A stretch of 64,000 bases of DNA from JADJYF01 sp050186725 (lineage in GTDB: Bacteria; Pseudomonadota; Gammaproteobacteria; Ga0077536), in the NCBI GenBank assembly GCA_050186725.1, contig JBFWYG010000018.1, positions 1-64,000 on the forward strand, written 5' to 3'. Of the stretch, positions 1 to 8,064 are shown piece after piece. The notes beneath the pieces were generated by a model. It saw only the letters and a program-made list of their open reading frames with translations, had not been told where the DNA came from and ran no database searches. Every line of letters starts with the position of its first letter. Within the stretch, counting starts at the first letter, position 1. Both the position numbers and the translations under genes were made by a program.

Positions 1-1935
1 CTGGAGCAGGCCGAGGAGACCATCGGCACGCTCCGCGCCGACGGTCACGACAGCGAGGCTTTGTACCAGGCAAGCCGCCTGCTGCTGCAGTTCATTCCCT
101 ACCCGGCGGCGACGGTCACCCGCGCCGGCACCATCCTCACCTGCAACCTGCGCTTCAGCGCGCTGTGCGGCCAGTCCGCGACCTTCATCGGCGGCAAACC
201 GCTGCGCAACTTCATCTCGGCGCCCGGACGCGTCGCGCTCGAGCAACTGCTGCTGCGCGCCTGGGACGGCGAAAGCCAGGGCGACTTCGCGGTGCAGCCC
301 GCCCATGGGCCCACGCGGCCGGTGCTGCTGAAGGCGAGTCCGGTGAGGGAAGGCCTGGCGCCGCCCTGCCTCCTGGTGGTCGACGTCAGCGGCCAACGCG
401 AGTTCGACGAGTTGCAGCGCGCGCTCGCCGAGCTGCGCGCCAGCGAGGAGCGCCTGACGCTGGCGCAGCGCGTGGGGCGCATCGGCAGCTTCGAATGGAA
501 CGCCGAGCACGGCTACATCGTGTGGTCGGCCACCATGGAGGAGCTCTACGGTCTCGCGCCCGGCGCCTTCGAGGGCAGCCTGGAACATTGGCTCGCGCTG
601 CTGCACGTCGACGATCGCCTGCGCTTCGAAGCCGAGTGTCGACGCGCGTTCGATCAACGCGGTGAACTGGATCTCGAGTTCCGCGTGCCGCTGCCGGGCG
701 ACGAGCTGCGCTGGCTGAACTGTCGCGGCAAGGTGTTCCAGCAGGACGCCCTGCGCCCGCGCATGGTGGGCGTCAGCCAGGACATCACGCGACGCAAGCG
801 CATCGAACAGCAGTTCCAGGACGCGGACAACAAGAAGGACGAATTCCTGGCGACCCTCGCCCACGAACTGCGCAACCCGCTCGCCCCCATCGGCAACGCG
901 CTCAAGGTTTTGCGCATGGGCGAGGCGCGCGCCGACGACGCGCGGCGCATGTACGCCATGATGGAGCGCCAGCTCGATCATCTCGTGCAATTGGTGGACG
1001 ACCTGTTGGAAATTTCGCGCATCACCCGCGGCCGCATCGAGCTCAGGCGCGCCTGCATCGATGTGCGCGACGCGCTGCGCGACGCGGTCGAGGCGAGCGG
1101 CCCGCTGATCGCCGATGCCGGGCACGAACTGCGGCTCGAGCTGCCGCAGGCGCCGCTGTGGGTGAACGCCGACGGCGTGCGCATCGCGCAGAGCGTCACC
1201 AACCTGCTGAACAATGCCGCACGCTACACCGAGCACGGCGGCAGCATATGGCTGTGTGCGCGCGCCGTCGCGGGGGCGGCGCGCATCACGGTGCGGGACA
1301 CCGGCGTGGGCATCGCGAGCGAGAACCTGGCGCGCATCTTCGAGGTATTCGAGCGTGGACCGTCGCGCGCCGCACAGGTGGACGGCGGGCTCGGCATCGG
1401 GCTCACGGTGGTGCGCATGCTGGTGGAGATGCACGGCGGCAGCATCGTCGCGCGCAGCGAGGGCGCCGGCCAGGGCAGCGAGTTCATCATCACGCTGCCG
1501 CTGGTGAGCAACGACGCCGAGGCGCGACCGGCCCGCGAGGAGGCGCCGCCCCTGGCCCTGCCGCGGCGACGCATCCTGGTGGTCGACGATAACCGTGACG
1601 CGGCCGACAGTCTCGCCATGCTGCTGGAGATGATGGGGCTGGAGGTGCGCGTGGCCTACGACGGGCGCGCCGCGCTCGACCTGCTCGCGAATTATGGCGC
1701 GGAGGTGGTGCTGCTGGACATCGCCATGCCGGAGATGGACGGCATCGAGGTGGCGCGCCGGATTCGTGACCAGTCCGCCGGCCGGCACGTGGTGCTGATC
1801 GCGATGACCGGCTGGAGCGAGGAGGAGCTCGCGCGTCGCGGTGCGCGCGCCGACTTCGACCTGCACCTGATCAAACCGGTGTCGGGCGCGGTGCTGCTCG
1901 GCACGCTCGCCACGCTCCCGGTGCCCGCGGTCTGA
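1..1935 (+). CDS. Hybrid PAS sensor histidine kinase with receiver domain (5' partial)
   Basis: Cytoplasmic-type hybrid sensor kinase; no membrane segment is visible. The frame is open from base 1, so the true start lies upstream; a TTG at 61 is the first possible start inside the window. Numbering from that TTG: two PAS-like regions (about 10-110 and 125-250), a HisKA H-box with phospho-acceptor His268 (motif AHELRNPLAP), a HATPase domain with N-box (NLLNNAARYT), G1 (DTGVGIA) and G2 (GLGIGLTVV), then a receiver domain (about 500-620) with VVDDNRD, phospho-acceptor Asp553 in LLDIAMPEMDG and the conserved Lys in LIKP. All catalytic boxes look intact, so kinase and internal phosphorelay activity are expected. 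The ligand is unknown. The next gene is convergent, so this one ends its transcription unit. Confidence 0.9.
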   Translation: MEQAEETIGTLRADGHDSEALYQASRLLLQFIPYPAATVTRAGTILTCNLRFSALCGQSATFIGGKPLRNFISAPGRVALEQLLLRAWDGESQGDFAVQPAHGPTRPVLLKASPVREGLAPPCLLVVDVSGQREFDELQRALAELRASEERLTLAQRVGRIGSFEWNAEHGYIVWSATMEELYGLAPGAFEGSLEHWLALLHVDDRLRFEAECRRAFDQRGELDLEFRVPLPGDELRWLNCRGKVFQQDALRPRMVGVSQDITRRKRIEQQFQDADNKKDEFLATLAHELRNPLAPIGNALKVLRMGEARADDARRMYAMMERQLDHLVQLVDDLLEISRITRGRIELRRACIDVRDALRDAVEASGPLIADAGHELRLELPQAPLWVNADGVRIAQSVTNLLNNAARYTEHGGSIWLCARAVAGAARITVRDTGVGIASENLARIFEVFERGPSRAAQVDGGLGIGLTVVRMLVEMHGGSIVARSEGAGQGSEFIITLPLVSNDAEARPAREEAPPLALPRRRILVVDDNRDAADSLAMLLEMMGLEVRVAYDGRAALDLLANYGAEVVLLDIAMPEMDGIEVARRIRDQSAGRHVVLIAMTGWSEEELARRGARADFDLHLIKPVSGAVLLGTLATLPVPAV

Positions 1936-1952
1936 CAGATACGCCGCGTGGC

Positions 1953-2513
1953 TCAGTGCGGCAGGTCCTGGTCGATCAGGTCGACCACCTCCACCGGGTC
2001 TATCTCGCGCTCGAGGTGCCGACCGGACTCGTCCACCGGAATCTCGAGCTTCGCGCAGATCGCGTGCAGCAGGCGCAGGGTGTGGGTGGTCTCCTGCTCG
2101 GCGAGCAGGTTGATCTGCAGGTCGAGATGATTACGCCGGTCGGCGATGCGGGTCTCGCGATTCTGGCTGATGAGAATGAAGGCTGAGAGGAATACCGCCT
2201 CCAGCGAGACGGTGACGGCCAGCCAATCGAAGGGCGGCGGATCGAAGGGAACCTCGGCGAGCGGCAGGCTGTTCCACGCGAGCCACACGCCGAACCAGCC
2301 GAGATGCAGCCACACGAACCACAGGCTTCCGCAGAAGCCACCGATGGTTTCCGCGATGCGCTCACCGAGCGTCAGGCGTTCGCGTTCACTCTGTTCGAGC
2401 CGCGCGATCTCGCGCACGTTCTTGGCGGTCAGCGCCGCCGAGAGGTCCAGCCGACCGCGCCGCTTCCTGCCGCTGCCGGGTGCTGGCCCCGAGCTTGCAG
2501 TCTGCTCCGTCAT
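1953..2513 (-). CDS. DUF1003 membrane protein
   Basis: Protein of 186 residues starting at ATG 2513. The hydrophilic Lys/Arg-rich N-terminus leads into a helix (LGERIAETIGGFCGSLWF) and two closely spaced membrane segments around WFVWLHLGWFGVWLAW and WLAVTVSLEAVFLSAFILISQNR. The segment ending in ISQNRE plus the downstream NLLAEQET helix is the usual DUF1003 layout. The family function is not established. An open frame continues upstream of 2513 but loses the family pattern, and a divergent gene occupies that DNA. The start codon overlaps the start of the divergent gene (shared CATG), so the two may share a promoter region. Confidence 0.85.
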   Translation of the reverse strand: MTEQTASSGPAPGSGRKRRGRLDLSAALTAKNVREIARLEQSERERLTLGERIAETIGGFCGSLWFVWLHLGWFGVWLAWNSLPLAEVPFDPPPFDWLAVTVSLEAVFLSAFILISQNRETRIADRRNHLDLQINLLAEQETTHTLRLLHAICAKLEIPVDESGRHLEREIDPVEVVDLIDQDLPH

Positions 2514-2727
2514 GATCGGCTCGAGGTCATCCGTCGGTTGGGGATTCGTCCGCTGCGTGCTGTCGGCGTTGCTGGTCATGCTGGTCCCCCCGGCGCTGGC
2601 CGCGGTGCACACGCTGGCCGGGCTCGATGTGGACAGCAAGGTGTTGTATGGCCTGCTGGCGGCCAGCATGGCCGCCGCGGCGGTGCAGGTTGCCGCCGGC
2701 TTCGTTGGACTTGGTGAGGACGCGTGA
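2512..2727 (+). CDS. Small two-helix membrane protein, unknown function
   Basis: Predicted protein of 71 residues with two hydrophobic stretches (CVLSALLVMLVPPALAAVH and VLYGLLAASMAAAAVQVAAG) separated by a short polar turn, and an acidic end (GEDA). Third codon positions are overwhelmingly G or C, as in the neighbouring real genes, which supports coding. Its ATG overlaps the start codon of the divergent DUF1003 gene. No clear Shine-Dalgarno is seen and I recognise no family; a holin-like or stress-type small membrane protein is possible. A GC-rich hairpin lies 17 bases after the stop. Confidence 0.55.
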   Translation: MIGSRSSVGWGFVRCVLSALLVMLVPPALAAVHTLAGLDVDSKVLYGLLAASMAAAAVQVAAGFVGLGEDA

Positions 2728-2744
2728 GTGACACCTGGCGCGAC

Positions 2745-2772
2745 GACGCGGCGGCGCATACGCCGCCGCGTC
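2745..2772. terminator. GC-rich hairpin between convergent genes
   Basis: A perfect 12-bp inverted repeat (GACGCGGCGGCG at 2745-2756, loop CATA, complement at 2761-2772) sits between the ends of the small membrane gene and the BON-domain gene. There is no T-run, so it is a candidate bidirectional hairpin rather than a classic intrinsic terminator. Confidence 0.5.
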
Positions 2773-2782
2773 GCGCCTCGCC

Positions 2783-3913
2783 TCAGCGCTTGGGAGTGGC
2801 GGCGCTGCTGCCGCTTTCGCTGCCCTGCTCGCTCGCGCCACGCGCGGACTTATCGCTACCCTGCTGCATGCCTTGGCCGCTCATCGATTGCTGACCACTG
2901 GTGACGCGCAGGTTGTTGTGAATCTCCTTCACGCCGCTGCAGCTATCGATCAGGTCTTCGATGCGGTGCTTGGTCATGCGACTGTCGACGCTGCCTTCGA
3001 GCGTGACCTCGCCCTTGCTGACCTGCACGTTGACCTCGCTGGGATCGATGTCGTGATGCTCGGTCAGGCGTTCGCAGATCATTTCCTTCAGCCGGTCATC
3101 GGAGCGCTCGTAGCCCTTGGGTCCGCGCCCGCGGTGCGATTGCCCACCCTGGCCCATGCTCCAGCCACCACCTTGCTGACCGCGCTCCTGGCTGCCCTGG
3201 CCCCACTGGCCCCACTGCTGTCCGCCCTGCGAGCCTTCGCTACCCGGCGCGTAGCCATCGCCACCACGGTAGCCCTGGGCGCCGTAGCCCTGACCGCTGT
3301 ATCCCTGCGTGCCGAAGCCCTGGCTGCCGTAGCTCTGGCCACCATAGCCCTGGCCGCCGGCCTGACCACCGTAGCTCTGGCCACCATAGCCCTGGCCGCC
3401 GGGCTGACCACCGTAGCTCTGGCCACCATAGTCCTGGCCGCCGCTCTGACCACCGTAGCTCTGGCCGCCATAGTCCTGGCCGCCGCCCTGGCCACCGTAG
3501 CGCTGTCCGCCATACCCCTGGCCGCCGCCCTGGCCACCGTAGCGCTGGCCGCCATAGCCCTGCTGGCCATAGCCGCTGCCCTGACTGCTCTGGCCGCCGC
3601 CGTAACTGCTCTGACCACCGTAGCTGCCCTGGCCACCGCCATAGCCGCCATAGCCGCCGCGCTGCTGGCCGCCGCGCCACTGGCCTTCACCACCCTGGTC
3701 CTCGTGCCAGCGCTCGCCGCCCTGCTGCCGTCCGCCTTCGAACTCGTAGCCGCGGCCGCCGCGCCAACCTTCACCGCGGTTCCGTCCGCTCTCGCCCTGC
3801 CAGGATTCGCGATCCTGCTCGCGATAGCCGCGGCCGTAGCTCTCGTCGTTCTGCGCGCGGATCTCGTCGGCGTAGGGGTCGAAACGATCGCGATTCGACT
3901 GTCTCTGAGCCAT
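2783..3913 (-). CDS. BON-domain protein with Gly/Tyr/Gln-rich tandem repeats
   Basis: Protein of 376 residues. ATG 3913 is chosen because a strong AGGAGA site lies about 8 bases upstream; the open frame extends 65 codons further without an RBS. Layout: charged N-terminus (MAQRQSNRDRFDPYADE), a long disordered region rich in Gly, Tyr, Gln and Ser (about 25-260) with five 14-residue repeats at 120-189, then one BON domain (about 272-338; DDRLKEMICERLTEH, VSKGEVTLEGSV, DLIDSCSGVKEIHNN). BON domains bind phospholipid or polymers and occur in envelope-stress proteins. There is no signal peptide, so a cytoplasmic or membrane-peripheral role is likely. It sits among stress-type genes. The repeat tract gives a long open frame on the opposite strand that is not a gene. 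Confidence 0.85.
   Translation of the reverse strand: MAQRQSNRDRFDPYADEIRAQNDESYGRGYREQDRESWQGESGRNRGEGWRGGRGYEFEGGRQQGGERWHEDQGGEGQWRGGQQRGGYGGYGGGQGSYGGQSSYGGGQSSQGSGYGQQGYGGQRYGGQGGGQGYGGQRYGGQGGGQDYGGQSYGGQSGGQDYGGQSYGGQPGGQGYGGQSYGGQAGGQGYGGQSYGSQGFGTQGYSGQGYGAQGYRGGDGYAPGSEGSQGGQQWGQWGQGSQERGQQGGGWSMGQGGQSHRGRGPKGYERSDDRLKEMICERLTEHHDIDPSEVNVQVSKGEVTLEGSVDSRMTKHRIEDLIDSCSGVKEIHNNLRVTSGQQSMSGQGMQQGSDKSARGASEQGSESGSSAATPKR
3347..3556 (-). repeat. Five tandem 42-bp repeats inside the BON-domain gene
   Basis: Five consecutive units of 14 codons encode variations of YGGQxYGGQxGGQx (residues 120-189). Copies differ at positions 5, 10 and 14 (R or S; G, S, P or A; G or D). Partial units flank the tract. 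Such in-frame minisatellites change copy number easily. Confidence 0.85.
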
Positions 3914-4079
3914 GTCTGTTTCTCCTCTCGTGGACTCGAAAAAACTCGTGAAAGCGACCCGCGCTCGGAGGGCGGATCGCGTACTCACAGGCAGCAAGTG
4001 GCGTGCCACAGCCCCGGCGTAGGTGTTCGTCTGGCACGCCCATTGCTGCCACGTCATGCCCAGCGCGAGGAGCGCCGAC

Positions 4080-4313
4080 ATGCCCAAGTGCGACACCTGT
4101 GGTAACAACTATGAACGGGCCATCGAGATTCGACGCGGCGCCCGCAGTCACTGGTTCGATTGCTTCGAGTGCGCGATCCACGCGCTCGCACCGCGTTGCG
4201 CCCACTGCCGCTGCGCGATCATCGGCCACGGCGTCGAGCACGGCGGACGCGACTATTGCTGTACACACTGTGCGCGGTGCGGCCAATCCGACCTGCCGCT
4301 GTTCGATCCCTGA
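4080..4313 (+). CDS. Small Cys-rich zinc-ribbon / metallothionein-like protein
   Basis: Protein of 77 residues starting at ATG 4080, with a GAGGAG site just upstream. Cys and His pairs are arranged as CDTC, CFEC, CAHCRC and CCTHCARC, which suggests two zinc sites. It matches the small family often annotated as prokaryotic metallothionein (pattern MPKCDTCGN, FECAIHALAPRC, IIGHGVE); the function is unproven. It diverges from the BON gene across 166 bases and lies 66 bases before ku on the same strand, so it may be co-transcribed with ku. Confidence 0.8.
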   Translation: MPKCDTCGNNYERAIEIRRGARSHWFDCFECAIHALAPRCAHCRCAIIGHGVEHGGRDYCCTHCARCGQSDLPLFDP

Positions 4314-4379
4314 GCCAGTCGTCCGGCGGCGTAAGCCTTACATGCACGTGTAGCAATTGCGCGTTGGAGGGCAGTGCAC

Positions 4380-5267
4380 ATGGCGCGCAAGCGCAAGTCG
4401 CAAGCCGACGCCGCCAAGTCGGTTCGTGAACAGCCCGTTGGTGGTCGACCGTTGTGGAGCGGGCAGATCCGCCTGTCGCTGGTGTCGGTGCCGGTGCAGA
4501 TTCATGCCGCGGTGAACAGCGGCGCGCGGCTGTCCTTCCACCAGGTGCACGCGCCGAGCGGCAAGCGCATCCGCTACGAGAAGATCGCGCCTGGTATCGG
4601 GCCGGTGCCGGCGACGGAGATCCTCAAGGGTTACGAGATCAGCGATGGACAATATGTCCTGCTGGAACAGGCGGAGATCGACAGCGTCAAGTTGAGCGCC
4701 AAGCACATCTTCGAGCTGGTGCAGTTCGTCGAGCAGGGCGCGATCGACCTGCTGTACTTCGACCGTCCCTATTACGTGACGCCGCAGAACGAACTCGCCG
4801 AGGATGGCTATCGTGTGCTGCGCGACGCGCTGCGCGAGACGCGCAAGGTCGGCATCGGGCAGATAGTGATGCGCAGTCGCGAGTACATCGCGGCGCTCAA
4901 GCCCTGCGGTCGCGGGCTCCTGATGGAGACGCTGCGCTTCGATGACGAAGTTCGGCGGGCCGCGCCGCTGTTCGCGCCGGTCGATGAAGGCGGCAGCGAT
5001 GGCGAGCTGGTGGCTCTCGCGCGCGAACTGATCGAGCGCAAGTCGGCGCCCTTCGATCCCGCGACGTTCCGCGATCGCTACAGCGAGGCGCTGCGCGCGC
5101 TGGTCGAGGACAAGGTCAAGCACCGCCGCGCGGTGAGCGTCGACGAGGACGAGGCGCCGGACGGCGCGGAGGTCATCGACCTGGTGGCGGCGCTGCGGCG
5201 CAGCCTCGGCGGCAGCGGCAAGCCGACCCCCGCACGTCCCCGGCGCAAGGCGCGTCGCGCCCGCTAG
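4380..5267 (+). CDS. ku: Ku DNA end-binding protein (non-homologous end joining)
   Basis: Protein of 295 residues. ATG 4380 is chosen over GTG 4374 because GGAGG at 4366-4370 has proper spacing only to the ATG. The Ku core runs from about residue 18 to 245 (RPLWSGQIRLSLVSVPV, LSFHQVH, YEKIAPG, VLLEQAEID, HIFELVQFV, YYVTPQ). The family forms a homodimeric ring on double-strand break ends and recruits LigD. The C-terminal tail is rich in Arg, Lys and Pro, as in extended bacterial Ku. No LigD is present in this window. Its stop overlaps the stop of the convergent gene in a shared CTAG. Confidence 0.95.
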   Translation: MARKRKSQADAAKSVREQPVGGRPLWSGQIRLSLVSVPVQIHAAVNSGARLSFHQVHAPSGKRIRYEKIAPGIGPVPATEILKGYEISDGQYVLLEQAEIDSVKLSAKHIFELVQFVEQGAIDLLYFDRPYYVTPQNELAEDGYRVLRDALRETRKVGIGQIVMRSREYIAALKPCGRGLLMETLRFDDEVRRAAPLFAPVDEGGSDGELVALARELIERKSAPFDPATFRDRYSEALRALVEDKVKHRRAVSVDEDEAPDGAEVIDLVAALRRSLGGSGKPTPARPRRKARRAR

Positions 5268-5743
5268 CCGCGTTCCTCGCGCACGTCCACCGCGCCGTGG
5301 GCGGACAGCACCTCGAGCGCGAGCGCGCGGCCCGCGGCGCCGTTCACTTCGACTTTGATGATCTCATCGCGCTGGGCGAGGGACGGTTCGTCCGGCGCGG
5401 CATTCTGCTCGGCGCCGGACAGCGCGCCGATCAGGGCGCCCGCGTAGGCCCCTACGCCAATGCCGGCGACGATGGCGCCGGGGCCGATGAGCGGCGCGAC
5501 CGCGGTCGCTGCCACCACGCCGACCACGCCACCGGCCACGCTGCCCGCCACCGCGCCACCGGCCGCGTGGCTGCCGGTGCGTTCGGCGCCGCTCGATTCC
5601 GCAGGGTCGGGCGAGACGTGGAAATCCGGCGCGGCGCCGGCCGCGGTCGATTCCCGACCGAGGCTGAAGCCCCGCGCGTTGAGCGCCTGCACGGCGCGCT
5701 CGGCATCGGCGCGCTCGCGAAAGCGGGCGATGATCAGGTCCAT
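5264..5743 (-). CDS. General-stress-17M-like protein with glycine-zipper membrane region
   Basis: Protein of 159 residues starting at ATG 5743, preceded by GGAGGG. The N-terminal 35 residues (MDLIIARFRERADAERAVQAL) match the ferredoxin-like module of general-stress-17M/YflT-type proteins. The middle is a Gly/Ala-rich hydrophobic hairpin (about 65-120) with GxxxG spacing, typical of glycine-zipper envelope proteins. The C-terminal segment (IIKVEVNGAAGRALALEVLSAHGAVDV) looks like a second alpha/beta element. Function unknown; stress-related by family and context. Confidence 0.75.
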   Translation of the reverse strand: MDLIIARFRERADAERAVQALNARGFSLGRESTAAGAAPDFHVSPDPAESSGAERTGSHAAGGAVAGSVAGGVVGVVAATAVAPLIGPGAIVAGIGVGAYAGALIGALSGAEQNAAPDEPSLAQRDEIIKVEVNGAAGRALALEVLSAHGAVDVREERG

Positions 5744-5900
5744 CGCTGGCCCTCCGTTGTGACTGGTGCCGAGGTCGACGCAAGCCGCATGCCACGCGCG
5801 CCGCGCTACGTCATTTCCGCAAGTCCTACAGTCCGGGCGGGAGGGCCGTGCTAGCCTGCCTCGGCCACCTGTGAGGGGCGCGTGAGTTGGAAGCAAGAGG

Positions 5901-6992
5901 ATGTCGGCAGAAGATTCCCCCCCGCTCGTAGCACCCGCTCCGGACGCCCCGCCTGCGGTCGTCACCCCCGGGCTCGATGTGCATCTGCTGGGCGACTTCG
6001 TCCACGAGATGCGCAACCAGCTCGCGCCCATCGCCCACGCGGGCGACGCGCTCGCGCTGCTGCGCGAAGCGCCGGCGCCGGTCCGCAACGCCGCGCTCAG
6101 CATCCAGCGCCAGGGGCGGCAAGTGAGTCGACTGCTCGATCGCATGGCGCTGGCGGCGCGCATCTTCGTGCCCGATTTCACCCTCGATCTCGAACCCGTG
6201 GCGCTCGAGGACCTGCTCGCGGACGTCGTGCGCGATTTCGCCACCCTGCACGGCGGGCGTGTCGAAGTCCTGCCCCACGCGGCCAGGCTGAGCGTGCGCG
6301 CCTCGCGCGAGCACTTGTCCTGGACGCTGCTCGAGGTGCTGGAAATGAGCGCCGCGCGGCGCGAGCCCGAGTTCGGTCTGCTGCTCCGCGTGCTCCGCGA
6401 AGGGGACACGGTGGTGCTCGCGGTCGGCGAAGCGCGGGACGAACAGGCGGTCGCGCCGGCCTCGCGCGGGGCCGCGCTCGGCGTACGCTGCGCGACGCGC
6501 CTCGCCGAGCTGATGGGCGGCGCCCTCGTGTGCGGCTTCGACGAGCAGGCCGCGGCTGATGGCTTTCGCCTGACTCTCGCGAGCGCCGCGCCCGCGGAGC
6601 TCGCGGCCTCGGACAGGCTGCACGGCGCCACCCGGCGCGTGCTGGTGGTCGACGACAACCGTGCGCTGTGCGACTCGCTCTTGAGCCTGGTGGACGAGCT
6701 CGGACATGTCGCGCGCGCCGCCTGCACCGGCCTCGATGCGATGTCCATCGCCATCCTGTGGGAACCGGACCTGGTGCTGATCGATGTGAACCTCGCCGGC
6801 ACCAACGGCTACGACGTGGCGCTGCGCCTGCGCAGCGAGTTTCCGGAAAGCGCGATGAAGATCCACATGATGAGCGGCGACGCGAGTGGCGAGGCCCTCG
6901 CCCGCGAGGCGCGCCGCCGCGGTCTCGACGGCTTCGTCGGCAAGATGGAGTGCGGGGCGTTCCTGCATCGAGCGCTCGTGGTGGGTGCATGA
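5901..6992 (+). CDS. Histidine-kinase-like receiver protein lacking ATPase motifs
   Basis: Protein of 363 residues. An H-box (DFVHEMRNQLAPI, His35) begins a HisKA-like dimerisation segment to about residue 100. The region 105-235 lies where a HATPase domain should be, but I see no N-box Asn, no DxGxG and no GxGxG motif. From about 248 there is a full receiver domain (VLVVDDNRAL, Asp295 in LVLIDVNLAGTNG, and VGKM in the place of the usual LxKP). It may accept phosphate from another kinase or act as a phosphorelay or phosphatase partner. The upstream hybrid kinase at 1-1935 shares the same HE(L/M)RNxLAPI box. It faces away from the glycine-zipper gene; ATG 5901 follows AGAGG very closely. Confidence 0.75.
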   Translation: MSAEDSPPLVAPAPDAPPAVVTPGLDVHLLGDFVHEMRNQLAPIAHAGDALALLREAPAPVRNAALSIQRQGRQVSRLLDRMALAARIFVPDFTLDLEPVALEDLLADVVRDFATLHGGRVEVLPHAARLSVRASREHLSWTLLEVLEMSAARREPEFGLLLRVLREGDTVVLAVGEARDEQAVAPASRGAALGVRCATRLAELMGGALVCGFDEQAAADGFRLTLASAAPAELAASDRLHGATRRVLVVDDNRALCDSLLSLVDELGHVARAACTGLDAMSIAILWEPDLVLIDVNLAGTNGYDVALRLRSEFPESAMKIHMMSGDASGEALAREARRRGLDGFVGKMECGAFLHRALVVGA

Positions 6993-7158
6993 GCGGGCAG
7001 AGTCCGCAGCCGCGCGCGACGGGAAGTTGATACGAACTCCGCGACCGCCGGGGACGACTAGCGGGCTCTAGTCCGACCTGCGGGGGCGATGCTTGCCGAC
7101 AGCCGCCGGGGAGAGCGGGCGCGACCATGGGCGCCGCATCTCGCGGAGGGCAGACACC

Positions 7159-8049
7159 ATGAGTCACGACACTTCCAGTGCGGCGCAACCGCGTCCGCCT
7201 TTTCCCGCGCAGCACCAGGCAACGCCGGGGCTGGAAACCGAACTCGAGCCACCGCCGCGCTACGCCGCGCCGGCCTACCGGCCCGCGGCCAAGCTGGTCG
7301 GCAAGGTGGCGCTCATCACCGGCGGCGACTCGGGCATCGGCCGGGCGGTCGCGCTCATGTACGCGCGCGAGGGCGCGGCGGTCGCCATCAACTATCTCAT
7401 CGACGAGGAAGAGGACGCGGTCATCACCCAGACCGCGATCCACGAGCATCACGGCGAATGCCTGCTGCTGCCGGGCGATCTGTCCGAGGCGCCGACCTGT
7501 CATTCGCTGGTGGAACGCACGGTGCGCAGGTTCGGGCGCCTGGACATCCTGGTTTCGAATGCCGCGCACCAGGCGCGCAAGTCCGAGCCCGAGGACATCA
7601 CCGACGACGAACTCGAGCTGACCTTTCGCACCAACGTGTTTCCCTTCGTGTGGCTGTGCCGCGCCGCGCTGCCGCACCTCACGCGCGGCAGCAGCATCAT
7701 CGCGACCAGTTCCAAGGTGGGGCTGTTCGGCTCGTCCAGGCTGCCCGACTATGCAGCGAGCAAGGGGGCATTGAACGCGCTGGTGAAATCGCTCGCGCAA
7801 GCGCTGGTGGGGCGTGGCATTCGCGTCAACGCGGTGGCGCCCGGGCCGGTGTGGACACCTTTGAACGCGGCCGATCCGGGCCAGCCGCCGGACAAGGTGG
7901 CGACTTTCGGTGGCTCCAACCCGATGGGCCGCCCGGCGCAGCCGGAGGAACTGGCGCCGGCCTACGTGTTCCTGGCCTCCGAGGCCGATTCGCCTTACAT
8001 CACCGGCACGGTGCTGGAGGTGATGGGCGGCGAGACCAGCGGCGGCTGA
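7159..8049 (+). CDS. SDR-family NAD(P)-dependent oxidoreductase
   Basis: Protein of 296 residues starting at ATG 7159 with GGAGGG 8 bases upstream. It has a 45-residue N-terminal extension (Pro-rich), then a classical short-chain dehydrogenase fold: TGGDSGIG (54-61) for cofactor binding, NAA at 134-136, a Ser-rich strand SIIATSSK, and the catalytic Tyr198-xxx-Lys202 (YAASK). The extension and the GGDSGIGRA motif are typical of the YghA/YdaD group of stress-induced SDRs. The substrate is not known. The DUF6496 gene follows 15 bases later, so they are probably one operon. Confidence 0.9.
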   Translation: MSHDTSSAAQPRPPFPAQHQATPGLETELEPPPRYAAPAYRPAAKLVGKVALITGGDSGIGRAVALMYAREGAAVAINYLIDEEEDAVITQTAIHEHHGECLLLPGDLSEAPTCHSLVERTVRRFGRLDILVSNAAHQARKSEPEDITDDELELTFRTNVFPFVWLCRAALPHLTRGSSIIATSSKVGLFGSSRLPDYAASKGALNALVKSLAQALVGRGIRVNAVAPGPVWTPLNAADPGQPPDKVATFGGSNPMGRPAQPEELAPAYVFLASEADSPYITGTVLEVMGGETSGG

Positions 8050-8064
8050 ACGACTCGGCAGGCG

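Noticed and set aside
2873..4105. 410-codon plus-strand open frame rich in Ala, Leu and Val
   Set aside because: It is the mirror of the Gly/Tyr/Gln repeat tract of the BON gene; it has no domain, and the minus-strand gene has an RBS and a BON domain.
5826..8049. Long minus-strand frames opposite the receiver protein and the SDR gene
   Set aside because: High-GC shadow frames without motifs; the plus-strand genes have clear families.
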